From the NCBI GenBank assembly GCA_937928165.1, contig CALFVT010000005.1, positions 1 through 64,000 of the forward strand: 64,000 nt of DNA, written 5' to 3'. A program made the position numbers and the translations under genes. Of this stretch, positions 8,431-17,044 are shown one piece after another (the stretch's first letter is position 1; every line of letters starts with the position of its first letter). The stretch comes from an uncultured Caulobacterales bacterium (GTDB lineage Bacteria; Pseudomonadota; Alphaproteobacteria; Caulobacterales; Maricaulaceae). Below the pieces are notes generated by a model. The model was given only the letters and a program-made list of their open reading frames with translations, did not search any database and was not told the origin of the DNA.

Positions 8431-9144
8431 ATGAGCCGTCCTGCAATTCCAGCGGCTATGAAGCGCGCGGTACAACAAGAAGCTGGTTATAGGTGTGCTA
8501 TACCTACTTGCCGGGATAAAGGACCTTTTAATTTTGAGCATATTGTGCCTTGGGCGGAAGTAAAAGAGCATGAAGAACATAATATCATTTTATTATGTGT
8601 TGGGTGTCATGCTCGAGTCACAAGAGGTGAAATATCAAAAGATGCAATTAGAGAGTATAAAAGAAACTTAGCTATAATTAATAGCAGGTACTCACTTTAT
8701 GAAATGCGTTTAATTCAATCGTTTTATGATAATTTTGAAAGGGCCAAGAGGGGGGAAGTGTTTTCTACAAGTTTAAAGACAAAAATAACAAATGCAGAGT
8801 CTGGTGAAATATTGCAAACATACGAGAATTCAACAAAGGTTGCAAAAAAGACCTTTGAAGAAGTGTTAAAGGATAAAGTCTACCCTGACAGTAAGTTTGT
8901 TGCTGAAGGAAATGCATTTTGTATTGAACATTTTCATTTAGTACCATTTCATGATCGCCTTCATTTTTCAGGTCTTGTAAGAGATGGATTGATACGTTGC
9001 GAAGAAGCTGACTTATATCAAATTGTAGGTAGTAAAAAGGGTGATTCTGTTGGTTACCCTTTTGTTAAAATAACTCTAACCGACTCAGGAAGAAAATTCT
9101 TATCGAGTTTTTTTTACGGTAAGAATGTTCTAGAACTGGAATAA
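8431..9144 (+). CDS. HNH endonuclease domain protein
   Basis: This 237-residue protein has an N-terminal HNH nuclease module: zinc-binding Cys22 and Cys27 (YRCAIPTC), the general-base histidine in FEHIVPW (His37), Asn51, and the second zinc pair in CVGCHARV (Cys56, Cys59, His60). The remaining 160 residues have no motif I recognise and are predicted largely helical. The gene is clearly AT-richer than pccB and pccA on either side and uses different codons, which points to horizontal gain. It ends 9 bp before pccA. A defence or mobile-element nuclease is likely, but the target is unknown. Confidence 0.7.
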   Translation: MSRPAIPAAMKRAVQQEAGYRCAIPTCRDKGPFNFEHIVPWAEVKEHEEHNIILLCVGCHARVTRGEISKDAIREYKRNLAIINSRYSLYEMRLIQSFYDNFERAKRGEVFSTSLKTKITNAESGEILQTYENSTKVAKKTFEEVLKDKVYPDSKFVAEGNAFCIEHFHLVPFHDRLHFSGLVRDGLIRCEEADLYQIVGSKKGDSVGYPFVKITLTDSGRKFLSSFFYGKNVLELE

Positions 9145-9152
9145 CCAATAAA

Positions 9153-11180
9153 ATGATCAAAAAAATACTCATAGCGAACCGCGGGGAAATTGCCTGCCGC
9201 GTTATTAAGACGGCCCGCAAAATGGGCATCAAGACTGTGGCGGTTTATTCCGATGCGGATAAAAATGCGCTGCATGTGGAGATGGCGGATGAGGCGGTGT
9301 ATATTGGGCCGCCCGCCGCCTCCGAGTCCTATCTTGTGATGGATAAGATCATGGCCGCGATTGAGAGCAGCGGCGCAGATGCGGTGCATCCGGGTTACGG
9401 TTTTTTGTCGGAAAATCCTGAATTTGCGAAATTACTCGCCAAGAAGAAAATCGCCTTTATCGGGCCGAACCCCCACGCGATTCAGGCCATGGGCGATAAA
9501 ATCACGTCGAAAAAACTCGCCCAAAACGCGGGGGTATCCTGCGTGCCGGGCCATATGGGCCTCATCGAAGACGCCGACGAAGCGGTGAAAATATCTAATA
9601 AAGTCGGCTATCCGGTGATGATTAAGGCCTCTGCGGGGGGCGGCGGCAAGGGCATGCGCATTGCCTATAATGACGAAGAAGCCCGCGAAGGTTTCCAGTC
9701 ATCGAAAAACGAAGCGGCGAGCTCTTTTGGCGATGACCGTATCTTTATTGAAAAATTCGTCGAGCAGCCCCGCCATATTGAAATTCAAATTTTAGGCGAT
9801 AAGCACGGCAATGTAATTTACCTGAATGAGCGGGAATGCTCTATTCAGCGCCGCAACCAAAAAGTCATTGAAGAAGCCCCGTCGCCCTTTTTGGATGAGG
9901 CCACCCGCAAAGCTATGGGGGCAGAATCCGTCGCCCTCGCTAAGGCCGTGGATTATGACAGCGCGGGGACTGTGGAATTTATCGTCGATAAGGATAAGAA
10001 CTTTTATTTCCTTGAGATGAACACCCGCTTGCAGGTGGAACATCCCGTTACGGAACTCATTACGGGCGTCGATTTGGTCGAGCAAATGATCCGCTCTGCC
10101 AATGGGGATAAATTACAGATCAAACAAAAAGACGTGCGCATTAATGGCTGGGCGCTAGAGAGCCGGATTTACGCCGAAGACCCGTACCGCAACTTTCTGC
10201 CCTCCATTGGGCGGCTGACCCGCTACCGCCCCCCCGCAGAAGTAACCCTAGAAAACGGCGCGATTATTCGTAATGATACGGGCGTGTTCGAGGGCGGCGA
10301 GATTTCCATGTATTACGACCCGATGATCGCCAAACTTTGCACATGGGGCGAAGATCGCGGCATTGCGATTAATGCCATGAAAGATGCGCTGGATGTGTTT
10401 GAGCTCGAAGGCATTGGCCATAACATCCCGTTTTTATCGGCGGTTTATGACCATGACCGCTTTGAGCGCGGAGATATTTCAACGGGCTTTATAGCCGAAG
10501 AATATCCCGACGGATTTGAAGGGGCGATGGAAAATGCGGGCCATATCCGAAAAATCGCGGCCATAGCGGCGCTGATGCACGACATTGCCGAACACCGCGC
10601 CGCCGATATTGACGGCACGCTCCCGAACCATAATCGCCATGTGCCCGATGAATGGGCGGTGCAAATCGGGGATCATAATTACCAGATTGAAATTCACGGT
10701 ACCCCCCATAGCTGCACTTTGGTTGCCAATGACGGCAGTGATAAAGCGGCGATTGAGTTTGAAGCCATTACCCATTGGAAACCAGGGCAAGGGCTCGTTG
10801 CGGCGTTGATTGATAATAAGCCGTTTAACTTTAAGGCTGAAAAGCGCCCGGAAGGTTATGCGGTGCGCCATAGGGGCTGTGAATTTAATGTCAAAATTCG
10901 CACCCCCCGCGCGGCGGAGCTGGCAAAGCTTATGCCAATTAAAGACGCGCCGGATACCTCCTGTTTCTTGCTCTGCCCGATGCCGGGTGTGATTGTCTCT
11001 GTGCTTGTGGAAGAGGGCCAAGAGGTGCAAGACGGCCAAGCCCTTGCGGTGGTCGAAGCCATGAAAATGGAAAACACCTTGCGGGCCGAGAAAAAAGGCG
11101 TCATCGCCAAAATCAACGCCGCCGCCGGAGATAACCTCGCGGTGGATGAAGTGATTATAGAATTTGAGACGGGCGAGTAA
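9153..11180 (+). CDS. pccA: Propionyl/acetyl-CoA carboxylase alpha subunit (biotin carboxylase + biotin carrier)
   Basis: PccA carboxylates its own biotin with ATP and bicarbonate, then feeds PccB. The 675-residue protein shows an N-terminal biotin carboxylase domain (IANRGEIACRVI start, ATP-grasp glycine loop KASAGGGGKGMR, catalytic block EMNTRLQVEHPVTE) to about residue 450, a middle BT-type domain, and a C-terminal biotinyl domain with EAMKMENTL (biotin on Lys638). Length fits PccA. It follows the foreign HNH gene by 9 bp and precedes another unrelated small gene, so the carboxylase operon has been opened twice. Confidence 0.95.
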   Translation: MIKKILIANRGEIACRVIKTARKMGIKTVAVYSDADKNALHVEMADEAVYIGPPAASESYLVMDKIMAAIESSGADAVHPGYGFLSENPEFAKLLAKKKIAFIGPNPHAIQAMGDKITSKKLAQNAGVSCVPGHMGLIEDADEAVKISNKVGYPVMIKASAGGGGKGMRIAYNDEEAREGFQSSKNEAASSFGDDRIFIEKFVEQPRHIEIQILGDKHGNVIYLNERECSIQRRNQKVIEEAPSPFLDEATRKAMGAESVALAKAVDYDSAGTVEFIVDKDKNFYFLEMNTRLQVEHPVTELITGVDLVEQMIRSANGDKLQIKQKDVRINGWALESRIYAEDPYRNFLPSIGRLTRYRPPAEVTLENGAIIRNDTGVFEGGEISMYYDPMIAKLCTWGEDRGIAINAMKDALDVFELEGIGHNIPFLSAVYDHDRFERGDISTGFIAEEYPDGFEGAMENAGHIRKIAAIAALMHDIAEHRAADIDGTLPNHNRHVPDEWAVQIGDHNYQIEIHGTPHSCTLVANDGSDKAAIEFEAITHWKPGQGLVAALIDNKPFNFKAEKRPEGYAVRHRGCEFNVKIRTPRAAELAKLMPIKDAPDTSCFLLCPMPGVIVSVLVEEGQEVQDGQALAVVEAMKMENTLRAEKKGVIAKINAAAGDNLAVDEVIIEFETGE

Positions 11181-11182
11181 TT

Positions 11183-11740
11183 ATGGGTTTTCGATTTGCT
11201 TGTGTTGCCGTACCACTCCATGAAAAAGATGCTGCCCTATCGGCTTTAAGCTTTGAAATAACTGAGGTCGCCGATGACTATAATGAAAGCCCTTATTCAG
11301 GCGGAATAGTAGGTCAGGAACATTTTTTAATTTGGAAAAACACATCAGACATAAATTTTTCAAAAAAAGAACGTAACATTATTGATCAGTTTAATAATGC
11401 TTTAATTCTGGCTGCATCTGAGACGGTGATGTCTGGAATATTGGTTCGTATCGAACAAGGTAAACAAATATGGCAGATAATATACACAGGTCATGAAGAT
11501 GAACCGTGCTTGGATACAGAAGGGAGTGTACCTGATCATATTTTAGAACTTTATAAAAACCTTGAGGTGAAAAATAAAGTCGAAGCCGATGAGGATTTTC
11601 CTGTTGATCACACTTATGAAATTTTATCGTTGAGTTTTAACCATTATACAGATTTCAAATATGACGATGGTCATGATTTTAAGTTTTTTAAAATAAATGA
11701 TTTAAATTTTAAAAAGCCCTTTTGGAAGTTCTGGGCATGA
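11183..11740 (+). CDS. Hypothetical protein, AT-rich, coupled to methylmalonyl-CoA mutase
   Basis: I do not recognise this 185-residue protein. It is acidic, has no membrane segment or signal peptide, and ends in a Lys/Phe/Trp-rich tail. It begins 3 bp after the pccA stop and ends in ATGA, whose ATG is the start of the mutase gene, so it is tightly coupled on both sides. Its base composition is much more AT-rich than the two metabolic genes, like the HNH gene and the ATPase further on. An Imm-type or accessory-island protein would fit the acidity and composition, but that is a guess. Confidence 0.6.
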   Translation: MGFRFACVAVPLHEKDAALSALSFEITEVADDYNESPYSGGIVGQEHFLIWKNTSDINFSKKERNIIDQFNNALILAASETVMSGILVRIEQGKQIWQIIYTGHEDEPCLDTEGSVPDHILELYKNLEVKNKVEADEDFPVDHTYEILSLSFNHYTDFKYDDGHDFKFFKINDLNFKKPFWKFWA

Positions 11741-13875
11741 AAAACCTCACTTTTGACGATTGGGCGGCGTTGGCGGCGACAGAGCTGCGCGGGAAACCGC
11801 TGGCGGCTTTGACCAAAGATACCCCCGAAGGCATAGCGATTAAGCCTGTCTATACAGCCGATGATCTGCCCGAGACAGCCGCAAGGGAGCTGCCGGGTTT
11901 CGCGCCGTTTACCCGCGGCGTGCGCGCGACCATGTATGCTAACCGCCCGTGGACGATCCGCCAATATGCAGGCTTTTCCACCGCCGAAGAAAGCAACGCC
12001 TTTTACCGCAAAAACCTTGCGGCGGGGCAAAAAGGATTATCCGTCGCCTTTGATCTGGCCACCCACCGGGGCTATGATAGTGATCATCCGCGCGTATCGG
12101 GAGATGTCGGCAAGGCCGGGGTCGCCATTGACACAGTGGAGGATATGAAAATCCTTTTTGACGGAATCCCGCTAGATAAAATGAGCGTATCTATGACCAT
12201 GAACGGGGCGGTGATTCCCGTGCTCGCCATGTTTGTGGTGGCCGGGGAGGAGCAAGGGGTCGACCGTGCAGCCCTATCGGGCACCATCCAAAATGACGTC
12301 CTGAAAGAATTTATGGTGCGCAATACTTTCATCTATCCGCCAGAACCGAGCATGCGCATTATCGGCGATATTATCGAATTTACCTCCACGGATATGCCGA
12401 AGTTTAATTCCATTTCCATCTCTGGCTATCACATGCAAGAGGCAGGGGCGACCCTCGCCCAGGAGCTTGCCTTTACTCTCGCCGATGGGCGGGAATATGT
12501 CCGCGCCGCGCTGGCGAAGGGGCTAGACGTGGACGCCTTTGCCGGGCGGCTGTCGTTCTTTTTCTGTATCGGCATGAATGTGTTTATGGAGGCGGCGAAG
12601 CTGCGGGCGGCGCGGCAATTATGGGCGCGGATTATGACCGAGTTCGGCGCGAAAACTGACCGCTCTAAAATGCTGCGCACCCATTGCCAAACCTCCGGCG
12701 TGAGCCTGACCGAGCAAGACCCCTATAATAATGTTGTCCGCACCGCTTTTGAAGCGATGGCGGCGGTACTCGGCGGAACGCAATCTTTGCACACCAATAG
12801 CTTTGACGAAGCTATTGCTCTGCCGACGGAATTTTCCGCGCGTATTGCCCGTAACACGCAATTAATTTTGCAAAACGAAACGGGGGTCACAGATGTGGTC
12901 GACCCGCTTGCGGGCTCTTATTATGTGGAGAGCTTGACCCAATCCCTTGCCGATAAAGCCTGGGAGATGATGGAAGAGATTGAAGCGGCCGGCGGCATGA
13001 CCAAAGCCATCGAGGCGGGCCTGCCGAAAATGGCCATCGAAGAAGCCGCCGCGCGCCGCCAAGCGCGGATTGACCAAGGGGAAGACGTGATTGTCGGGGT
13101 GAATAAATTCCGTCTTGATGATGAAGACCCGGTGGATATCCTCGATATTGATAATGCCAAAGTCCGCGCCTCTCAAATCAAGCGCATCCAAAAAACGCGG
13201 CAAAACCGCCATGCCAAAACCTGCGGCGCGGCGCTAGAAGCTCTTGCGGGCGCGGCGAAATCAGGCGAGGGCAATCTGCTCGCATTGGCCGTTGAGGCGG
13301 CGCGGGCGCGGGCGACCCTCGGCGAGATTAGCGACGCCATGGAAACCGCCTTTGGCCGCCATAAACCCGTCACCCGCGTGATTAAAGGCGTCTATGCGCA
13401 GGCCTATGCGGGGGATGCGGCCTATGAAAATATTCAATCGCAGATTAAGGCCTATGAAGCAGATAAGAAATCCCTGCCTCATGTGCTGATTGCGAAAATG
13501 GGCCAAGACGGCCATGACCGCGGCGCGAAAGTCATTGCCACCGCCTTTGCGGATTTGGGCTTTAAAGTTGATCTGACTTCGCTGTTTTCAACCCCCATCG
13601 AGACGGCGGAAATGGCCATTGCCCTCGGCGTGGATGCGGTGGGTGTGTCCTCCCTCGCGGCGGGGCATAAAACCCTGATTCCAGAACTCATAGAGATTTT
13701 ACGAAGCAAAGGCCGCAGCGATATCCGCATCTTCGCCGGTGGAGTCATCCCAGAGCAAGACTACAGCTTCCTACGCGCCGCAGGCGTCGAAGAAATCTTC
13801 GGCCCCGGCTCTAACGTGCTCGACTGCGCCCACGCGGTGCTCGCGATTATCGAAGGACAAAGGCGGAATCGGTAG
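11737..13875 (+). CDS. scpA: Methylmalonyl-CoA mutase, large (B12-binding) subunit
   Basis: The enzyme rearranges (R)-methylmalonyl-CoA to succinyl-CoA with adenosylcobalamin, completing propionyl-CoA use. The 712-residue product has the TIM-barrel catalytic domain ([20 protein letters not shown] near the N-terminus; [12 protein letters not shown]) and the C-terminal cobalamin domain with DGHDRG (His593 as lower cobalt ligand) and GG loop FAGGVIP. I start at the ATG at 11737, inside the stop of the preceding gene; an in-frame TTG at 11722 is less likely. The full length means a homodimeric-type large chain; no small subunit, epimerase or MeaB chaperone gene is next to it. Confidence 0.93.
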   Translation: MKNLTFDDWAALAATELRGKPLAALTKDTPEGIAIKPVYTADDLPETAARELPGFAPFTRGVRATMYANRPWTIRQYAGFSTAEESNAFYRKNLAAGQKGLSVAFDLATHRGYDSDHPRVSGDVGKAGVAIDTVEDMKILFDGIPLDKMSVSMTMNGAVIPVLAMFVVAGEEQGVDRAALSGTIQNDVLKEFMVRNTFIYPPEPSMRIIGDIIEFTSTDMPKFNSISISGYHMQEAGATLAQELAFTLADGREYVRAALAKGLDVDAFAGRLSFFFCIGMNVFMEAAKLRAARQLWARIMTEFGAKTDRSKMLRTHCQTSGVSLTEQDPYNNVVRTAFEAMAAVLGGTQSLHTNSFDEAIALPTEFSARIARNTQLILQNETGVTDVVDPLAGSYYVESLTQSLADKAWEMMEEIEAAGGMTKAIEAGLPKMAIEEAAARRQARIDQGEDVIVGVNKFRLDDEDPVDILDIDNAKVRASQIKRIQKTRQNRHAKTCGAALEALAGAAKSGEGNLLALAVEAARARATLGEISDAMETAFGRHKPVTRVIKGVYAQAYAGDAAYENIQSQIKAYEADKKSLPHVLIAKMGQDGHDRGAKVIATAFADLGFKVDLTSLFSTPIETAEMAIALGVDAVGVSSLAAGHKTLIPELIEILRSKGRSDIRIFAGGVIPEQDYSFLRAAGVEEIFGPGSNVLDCAHAVLAIIEGQRRNR

Positions 13876-13915
13876 GGGGTGTTATTTGTTTTCAGAGCGG
13901 TCGTAACCGATGTGT

Positions 13916-15394
13916 TTATACCAGAGCTATCATCTCCAGAATTGACTTATTGAGTTCATCTACTGTGTAGGCTGTATTTGCTTGGTTCTCGGGATGATGA
14001 ATGGAATGCCTTATATATGTTTGGAGTGTGATTTGACGCGGTTGACGTTGATTGCCGTTGCGAATTTCGATCCAGTTTTTTGACTGGATTAGTCCTCGGC
14101 CAACCAAATGGGTTTCAAAGTTATTGATTCCAGTATGCCCACTCTGTTCTTGGAGGTATCCATATAATTCGTTATGAAACTCAACGGTAGGCATATCAAA
14201 TGCTTTATGTGTGATTTCCCCCCATGATGGACTCCACGGAAACAAATTTTTGCTTGTTGTTTGATCAGTGATTCGTATTGAGCTGTCATCTTGTTTCAAT
14301 ACAATGAGTCTACTGGCTTTCATTAAGGGTTTCAGTAAGTATGGTGAGTGACTTGCTATAACAATTTGTTTTGTCTTTGACTCGGTTAACAATAATTCAG
14401 CTAACTTATCTTGTGCTTTCGGGTGCAAATGTAATTCAGGTTCATCAATTAGAAAAAGAATCGAACCTCGTGATCCTTCCTGAGAATAAATTGATTTTAA
14501 AAGAAGCAGGGTAAGAATTATTTCCACCCCGCTTCCAAGATTTCGTATTGATACTTGACTTAATTCCCCCTCTTTTCTGACTGCGAAAAATGCGCCAGAA
14601 AATGGTTGGAGTAGTTTCATCAAATCAATTTTCAAATCCTTGTATTGTTCTTCATTAAAAAATTCCGCGAGCTCCGTTGATAGTTTTTTGCCTACGCCTT
14701 TCTGCGCTATTTCTGCAGACTTAGTGTGGAACGCGCCTTCGGTAGCAATATGTTGTGCAATTGACGTTTGATTTTCGGTACGTAGGTTTTTTAGGAACTT
14801 CCAATTAAGGTCGTCACATATACGATCAAAAAGTGTCTTAAACGTGCCGCTGGTTGAATGCCTTGATCTGTTTTTATCGAAGTAAAAAATGTTCAAATCA
14901 TCTTCAATAATTTTATCGCTAGAATACTGTTTATACAAAGCCTGAATAGCTTTGCCAGTGTCTTCATTCTTACTGTTAAAGTAATTTACAGTAGTATTTA
15001 GTAGTTCACTTTTCGTCGTTATCGGTGATGAAAGGACTCTGTTTGGCGCTTTGCGGTTACGAGGATTAGCAATAAACTTAAACCCGTTGGCCTTAAAGTA
15101 ATTACCTGCATATGGCATCTTGCACTTAAACTTTGAGCAGACTGCAGTAATTTCTATCGGGGTTTCGTACTTGTTGAAGTCGCTGAGATCAATTTTGTTT
15201 TGTGCTGAGAACCCAGTCTGAACAATAAGGTTTAAGGCATCTAGAACTGTTGTCTTTCCACATCCGTTTTCTCCAATTAGCACGTTTAAGCCGCTCCCAG
15301 GGGTGCGACCATCTGGCGTGTTAAGATGAATTTCTTCGCCATTAAAGCAACGAAAATTATCAATTTTTATTGATTGAACGAAGAGGTTAGCCAT
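13916..15394 (-). CDS. OLD/RecF-like AAA ATPase, likely accessory or defence protein
   Basis: This 492-residue ABC-type ATPase has the SMC/RecF-like N-terminus IKIDNFRCFNG, Walker A GENGCGKTT (41-49), a signature-like SIRNLGSGVE segment, Walker B LFLIDEPELHLHP (Asp317, Glu318) and the switch His in ASHSPYLL. The last 100 residues lack a TOPRIM nuclease; instead there is a small helical end with YIRHSIHHPEN (about 460-470). The gene is AT-rich. The ATG at 15394 is preferred to an in-frame TTG six bases upstream. A terminator-ended structured RNA lies directly upstream on the same strand. Function is inferred only from fold and context. Confidence 0.7.
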   Translation of the reverse strand: MANLFVQSIKIDNFRCFNGEEIHLNTPDGRTPGSGLNVLIGENGCGKTTVLDALNLIVQTGFSAQNKIDLSDFNKYETPIEITAVCSKFKCKMPYAGNYFKANGFKFIANPRNRKAPNRVLSSPITTKSELLNTTVNYFNSKNEDTGKAIQALYKQYSSDKIIEDDLNIFYFDKNRSRHSTSGTFKTLFDRICDDLNWKFLKNLRTENQTSIAQHIATEGAFHTKSAEIAQKGVGKKLSTELAEFFNEEQYKDLKIDLMKLLQPFSGAFFAVRKEGELSQVSIRNLGSGVEIILTLLLLKSIYSQEGSRGSILFLIDEPELHLHPKAQDKLAELLLTESKTKQIVIASHSPYLLKPLMKASRLIVLKQDDSSIRITDQTTSKNLFPWSPSWGEITHKAFDMPTVEFHNELYGYLQEQSGHTGINNFETHLVGRGLIQSKNWIEIRNGNQRQPRQITLQTYIRHSIHHPENQANTAYTVDELNKSILEMIALV

Positions 15395-15458
15395 AAACAA
15401 TCATATCACACTTGCCTATGATTTCAATTTATAAGAGTAATGTCTCGTAATTGAAAAA

Positions 15459-15480
15459 AGGGGTGTCTGAAGACACCCCT
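15459..15480 (-). terminator. Rho-independent terminator ending the structured RNA
   Basis: Reading the minus strand, a ten-pair perfect stem AGGGGTGTCT/AGACACCCCT with a two-base junction is followed by TTTTTTC. It lies 65 bp upstream of the ATPase start codon, so it would end a separate short transcript or attenuate the ATPase message. Confidence 0.8.
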
Positions 15481-15725
15481 TGTCGCTTACCAAATACGGA
15501 AAAGTGACAAAACCGAAGCCGTTTTCGGACTAATAAATAATCCGAATCGGAGACGGTATACACCTTCCGATTTGCTGGCTTCGAGACAGAACAGCGTATA
15601 CATACACAACTCCACTCAATCGCATGGCGACCCATTGGGTAGCAGTACCATGCACTAGGCCAACAGCCTGAGACTTATTTTCTGCACAGAATCAGACGCG
15701 TCTCGGACGTCACTGCTATTTCTTG
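15459..15725 (-). ncRNA. Candidate structured non-coding RNA upstream of the ATPase gene
   Basis: On the minus strand about 270 bases fold into a series of clean stems: GCATGG/CCATGC (15622-15653) enclosing ACCC/GGGT (15630-15640); AATCGGA/TCCGATT (15545-15572) with an inner GGT/ACC; TTCGGA/TCCGAA (15524-15546), which partly excludes the previous stem; AGGC/GCCT near 15671-15685; and the strong terminator. The AATCGGA and TTCGGA stems share bases, so they could be alternatives. It does not match tmRNA, 6S, SRP or RNase P RNA as far as I can judge. A 68-codon minus frame crosses it but runs through the terminator, so coding is less likely. The 5' end is not defined. Confidence 0.4.
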
Positions 15726-15741
15726 GTTAAAAACCTAATTT

Positions 15742-15930
15742 CTAGATGGGAAGCATCCGATTAATTTCAACCCCAAGAAAGATGTTTTCTGAAACTTCTA
15801 ATGTCCCCAACACCCCATCATAAGTATCGCTTCCCCCCACCTCCCAAAAAATCTTTTCCAATTCGAATATTTTTTGTTGTAAAATACGCGAAATCGAACA
15901 TTGTGCGCGATGTATAGATTGGCTGCGGCT
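15742..15930 (-). pseudogene. Possible 3' remnant of an unidentified gene
   Basis: One minus-strand frame is open for about 60 codons without an early ATG and ends at TAG (15742-15744). It contains FELEKIFWEVGGSDTYDGV and ends in EINRMLPI, which looks like real protein sequence. I do not know the family. The upstream part runs into the galK start region, so the gene has been cut. It may have been displaced when galK or the ATPase island arrived. Confidence 0.25.
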
Positions 15931-15962
15931 TATTTGTGATTTGGTTTTTTGGTGAGGACGTG

Positions 15963-17036
15963 ATGCCGGATATTCATGATATGTTTGAAACCTATTATTC
16001 GGCGCGCCCTATGCTTTCGCGCTTTACGCCGGGGCGGGTGAATTTGATCGGGGAGCATACGGACTATAACGGCGGTTGGGTATTCCCCACTGCTGTGCCG
16101 CAGGGCTTGCAGCTCGCGATGTCTCCGCGCGCGGACAATGAGATTCATATCTTATCGGATAAGTTTGATACGGCCTCTGTGCGCGCTTTGGGGGATGCAG
16201 CGGAAGACCATTGGTCGGATTACGCGGTGGGCGCGGTACGGCTCGCCAATGAGGCGGGTTTTTTAACGGGCGGGGCGAGCATTGCTGTCGCGTCCGATTT
16301 ACCCTTTGGGGCGGGGCTGTCTTCCTCGGCGGCGATTTGCGTGGGGCTGCTTAAGCTCGCGCGGGATATTGCCAAAGCCGATATGAGCGATACGGATATC
16401 GCCGTCATGGCGCGCAGCATTGAAAATGACTTTATCGGCGTGCCCTGCGGGATTATGGATCAAATGGCCGTGGCCTATTGCACCCTCGGCACGGCGATTG
16501 CACTGGATACGGAAAGCCTTGAGTTTGAGCTTGTGGATTTGCCAAAAGATTACCATATGGCGGTGATCCATTCAGGCATTTTCCGCCAACTTAGCGAGGG
16601 GCGCTATAAGGTGCGTAAAGAGGAATGCGACGTGGCCAAAGCTGCGCTGGGGCGGGATGATCTTTGCCAATTAAATGATGCTGAACTCGCAGCGCTTGAA
16701 GGCCAAGTGAGCGGTGCTGTCTTTCGCCGCACCCGCCACTGTATGAGCGAGCACCGGCGAGTGGTGAGTGCCGTAAGCGCGCTGAAGGGCGGGGATATTG
16801 CGCAGTTTGGCGCGTTAATGGTTGAAAGCCACGCCTCTATGCGCGATGATTTTGAAATTACCGTACCGGGGCTTGATCGCCTCGTGGCGGATGCGGTCAA
16901 GCTCGGCGCATTGGGTGCGCGGATGACCGGCGGCGGGTTCGGCGGCTGTATTGTCGCCTGCGTTGAGAGAACAAAATTAGAAGACTGGACGGCGGCGCTT
17001 TTGGCGCAACATAAAAACGCCTTTTTCGTCTGTTAG
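15963..17036 (+). CDS. galK: Galactokinase
   Basis: GalK phosphorylates galactose with ATP to galactose 1-phosphate. The 357-residue protein has the galactokinase signature GRVNLIGEHTDYNGG (24-38), the GHMP ATP-binding loop LPFGAGLSSSAAI (about 109-121) and the C-terminal GHMP motif GARMTGGGFGGCIV. The ATG at 15963 is chosen over an in-frame GTG at 15936 because GGTGAGG sits 6 bp before it and the signature then lies at the usual distance from the N-terminus. It is followed by galE after 8 bp. No galT or galM is present in the window. Confidence 0.92.
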   Translation: MPDIHDMFETYYSARPMLSRFTPGRVNLIGEHTDYNGGWVFPTAVPQGLQLAMSPRADNEIHILSDKFDTASVRALGDAAEDHWSDYAVGAVRLANEAGFLTGGASIAVASDLPFGAGLSSSAAICVGLLKLARDIAKADMSDTDIAVMARSIENDFIGVPCGIMDQMAVAYCTLGTAIALDTESLEFELVDLPKDYHMAVIHSGIFRQLSEGRYKVRKEECDVAKAALGRDDLCQLNDAELAALEGQVSGAVFRRTRHCMSEHRRVVSAVSALKGGDIAQFGALMVESHASMRDDFEITVPGLDRLVADAVKLGALGARMTGGGFGGCIVACVERTKLEDWTAALLAQHKNAFFVC

Positions 17037-17044
17037 AGGAATAT

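Noticed and set aside
8431-15394. HNH nuclease (8431) and OLD-like ATPase (13916) as a split Septu-type defence pair
   Set aside because: Septu pairs an ATPase with an HNH nuclease, but there the genes are adjacent and on one strand. Here they are 5 kb apart, on opposite strands, with metabolic genes between, so I treat them as separate.
13916-15394. Prophage or integrative element covering the AT-rich genes
   Set aside because: No integrase, excisionase, phage structural gene or tRNA attachment site is present. The AT-rich genes are isolated among core metabolic genes.
15429-15635. Small protein gene of 68 codons on the minus strand
   Set aside because: It runs through a perfect terminator hairpin and T-run and has no ribosome site that I can see. 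The stem-loops explain the sequence better.
15459-15725. Assignment of the structured RNA to tmRNA, 6S, SRP or RNase P RNA
   Set aside because: None of the conserved cores of these RNAs could be found: no tag-coding resume region, no CCA-ending acceptor arm, no long central bubble rod and no SRP apical motif.
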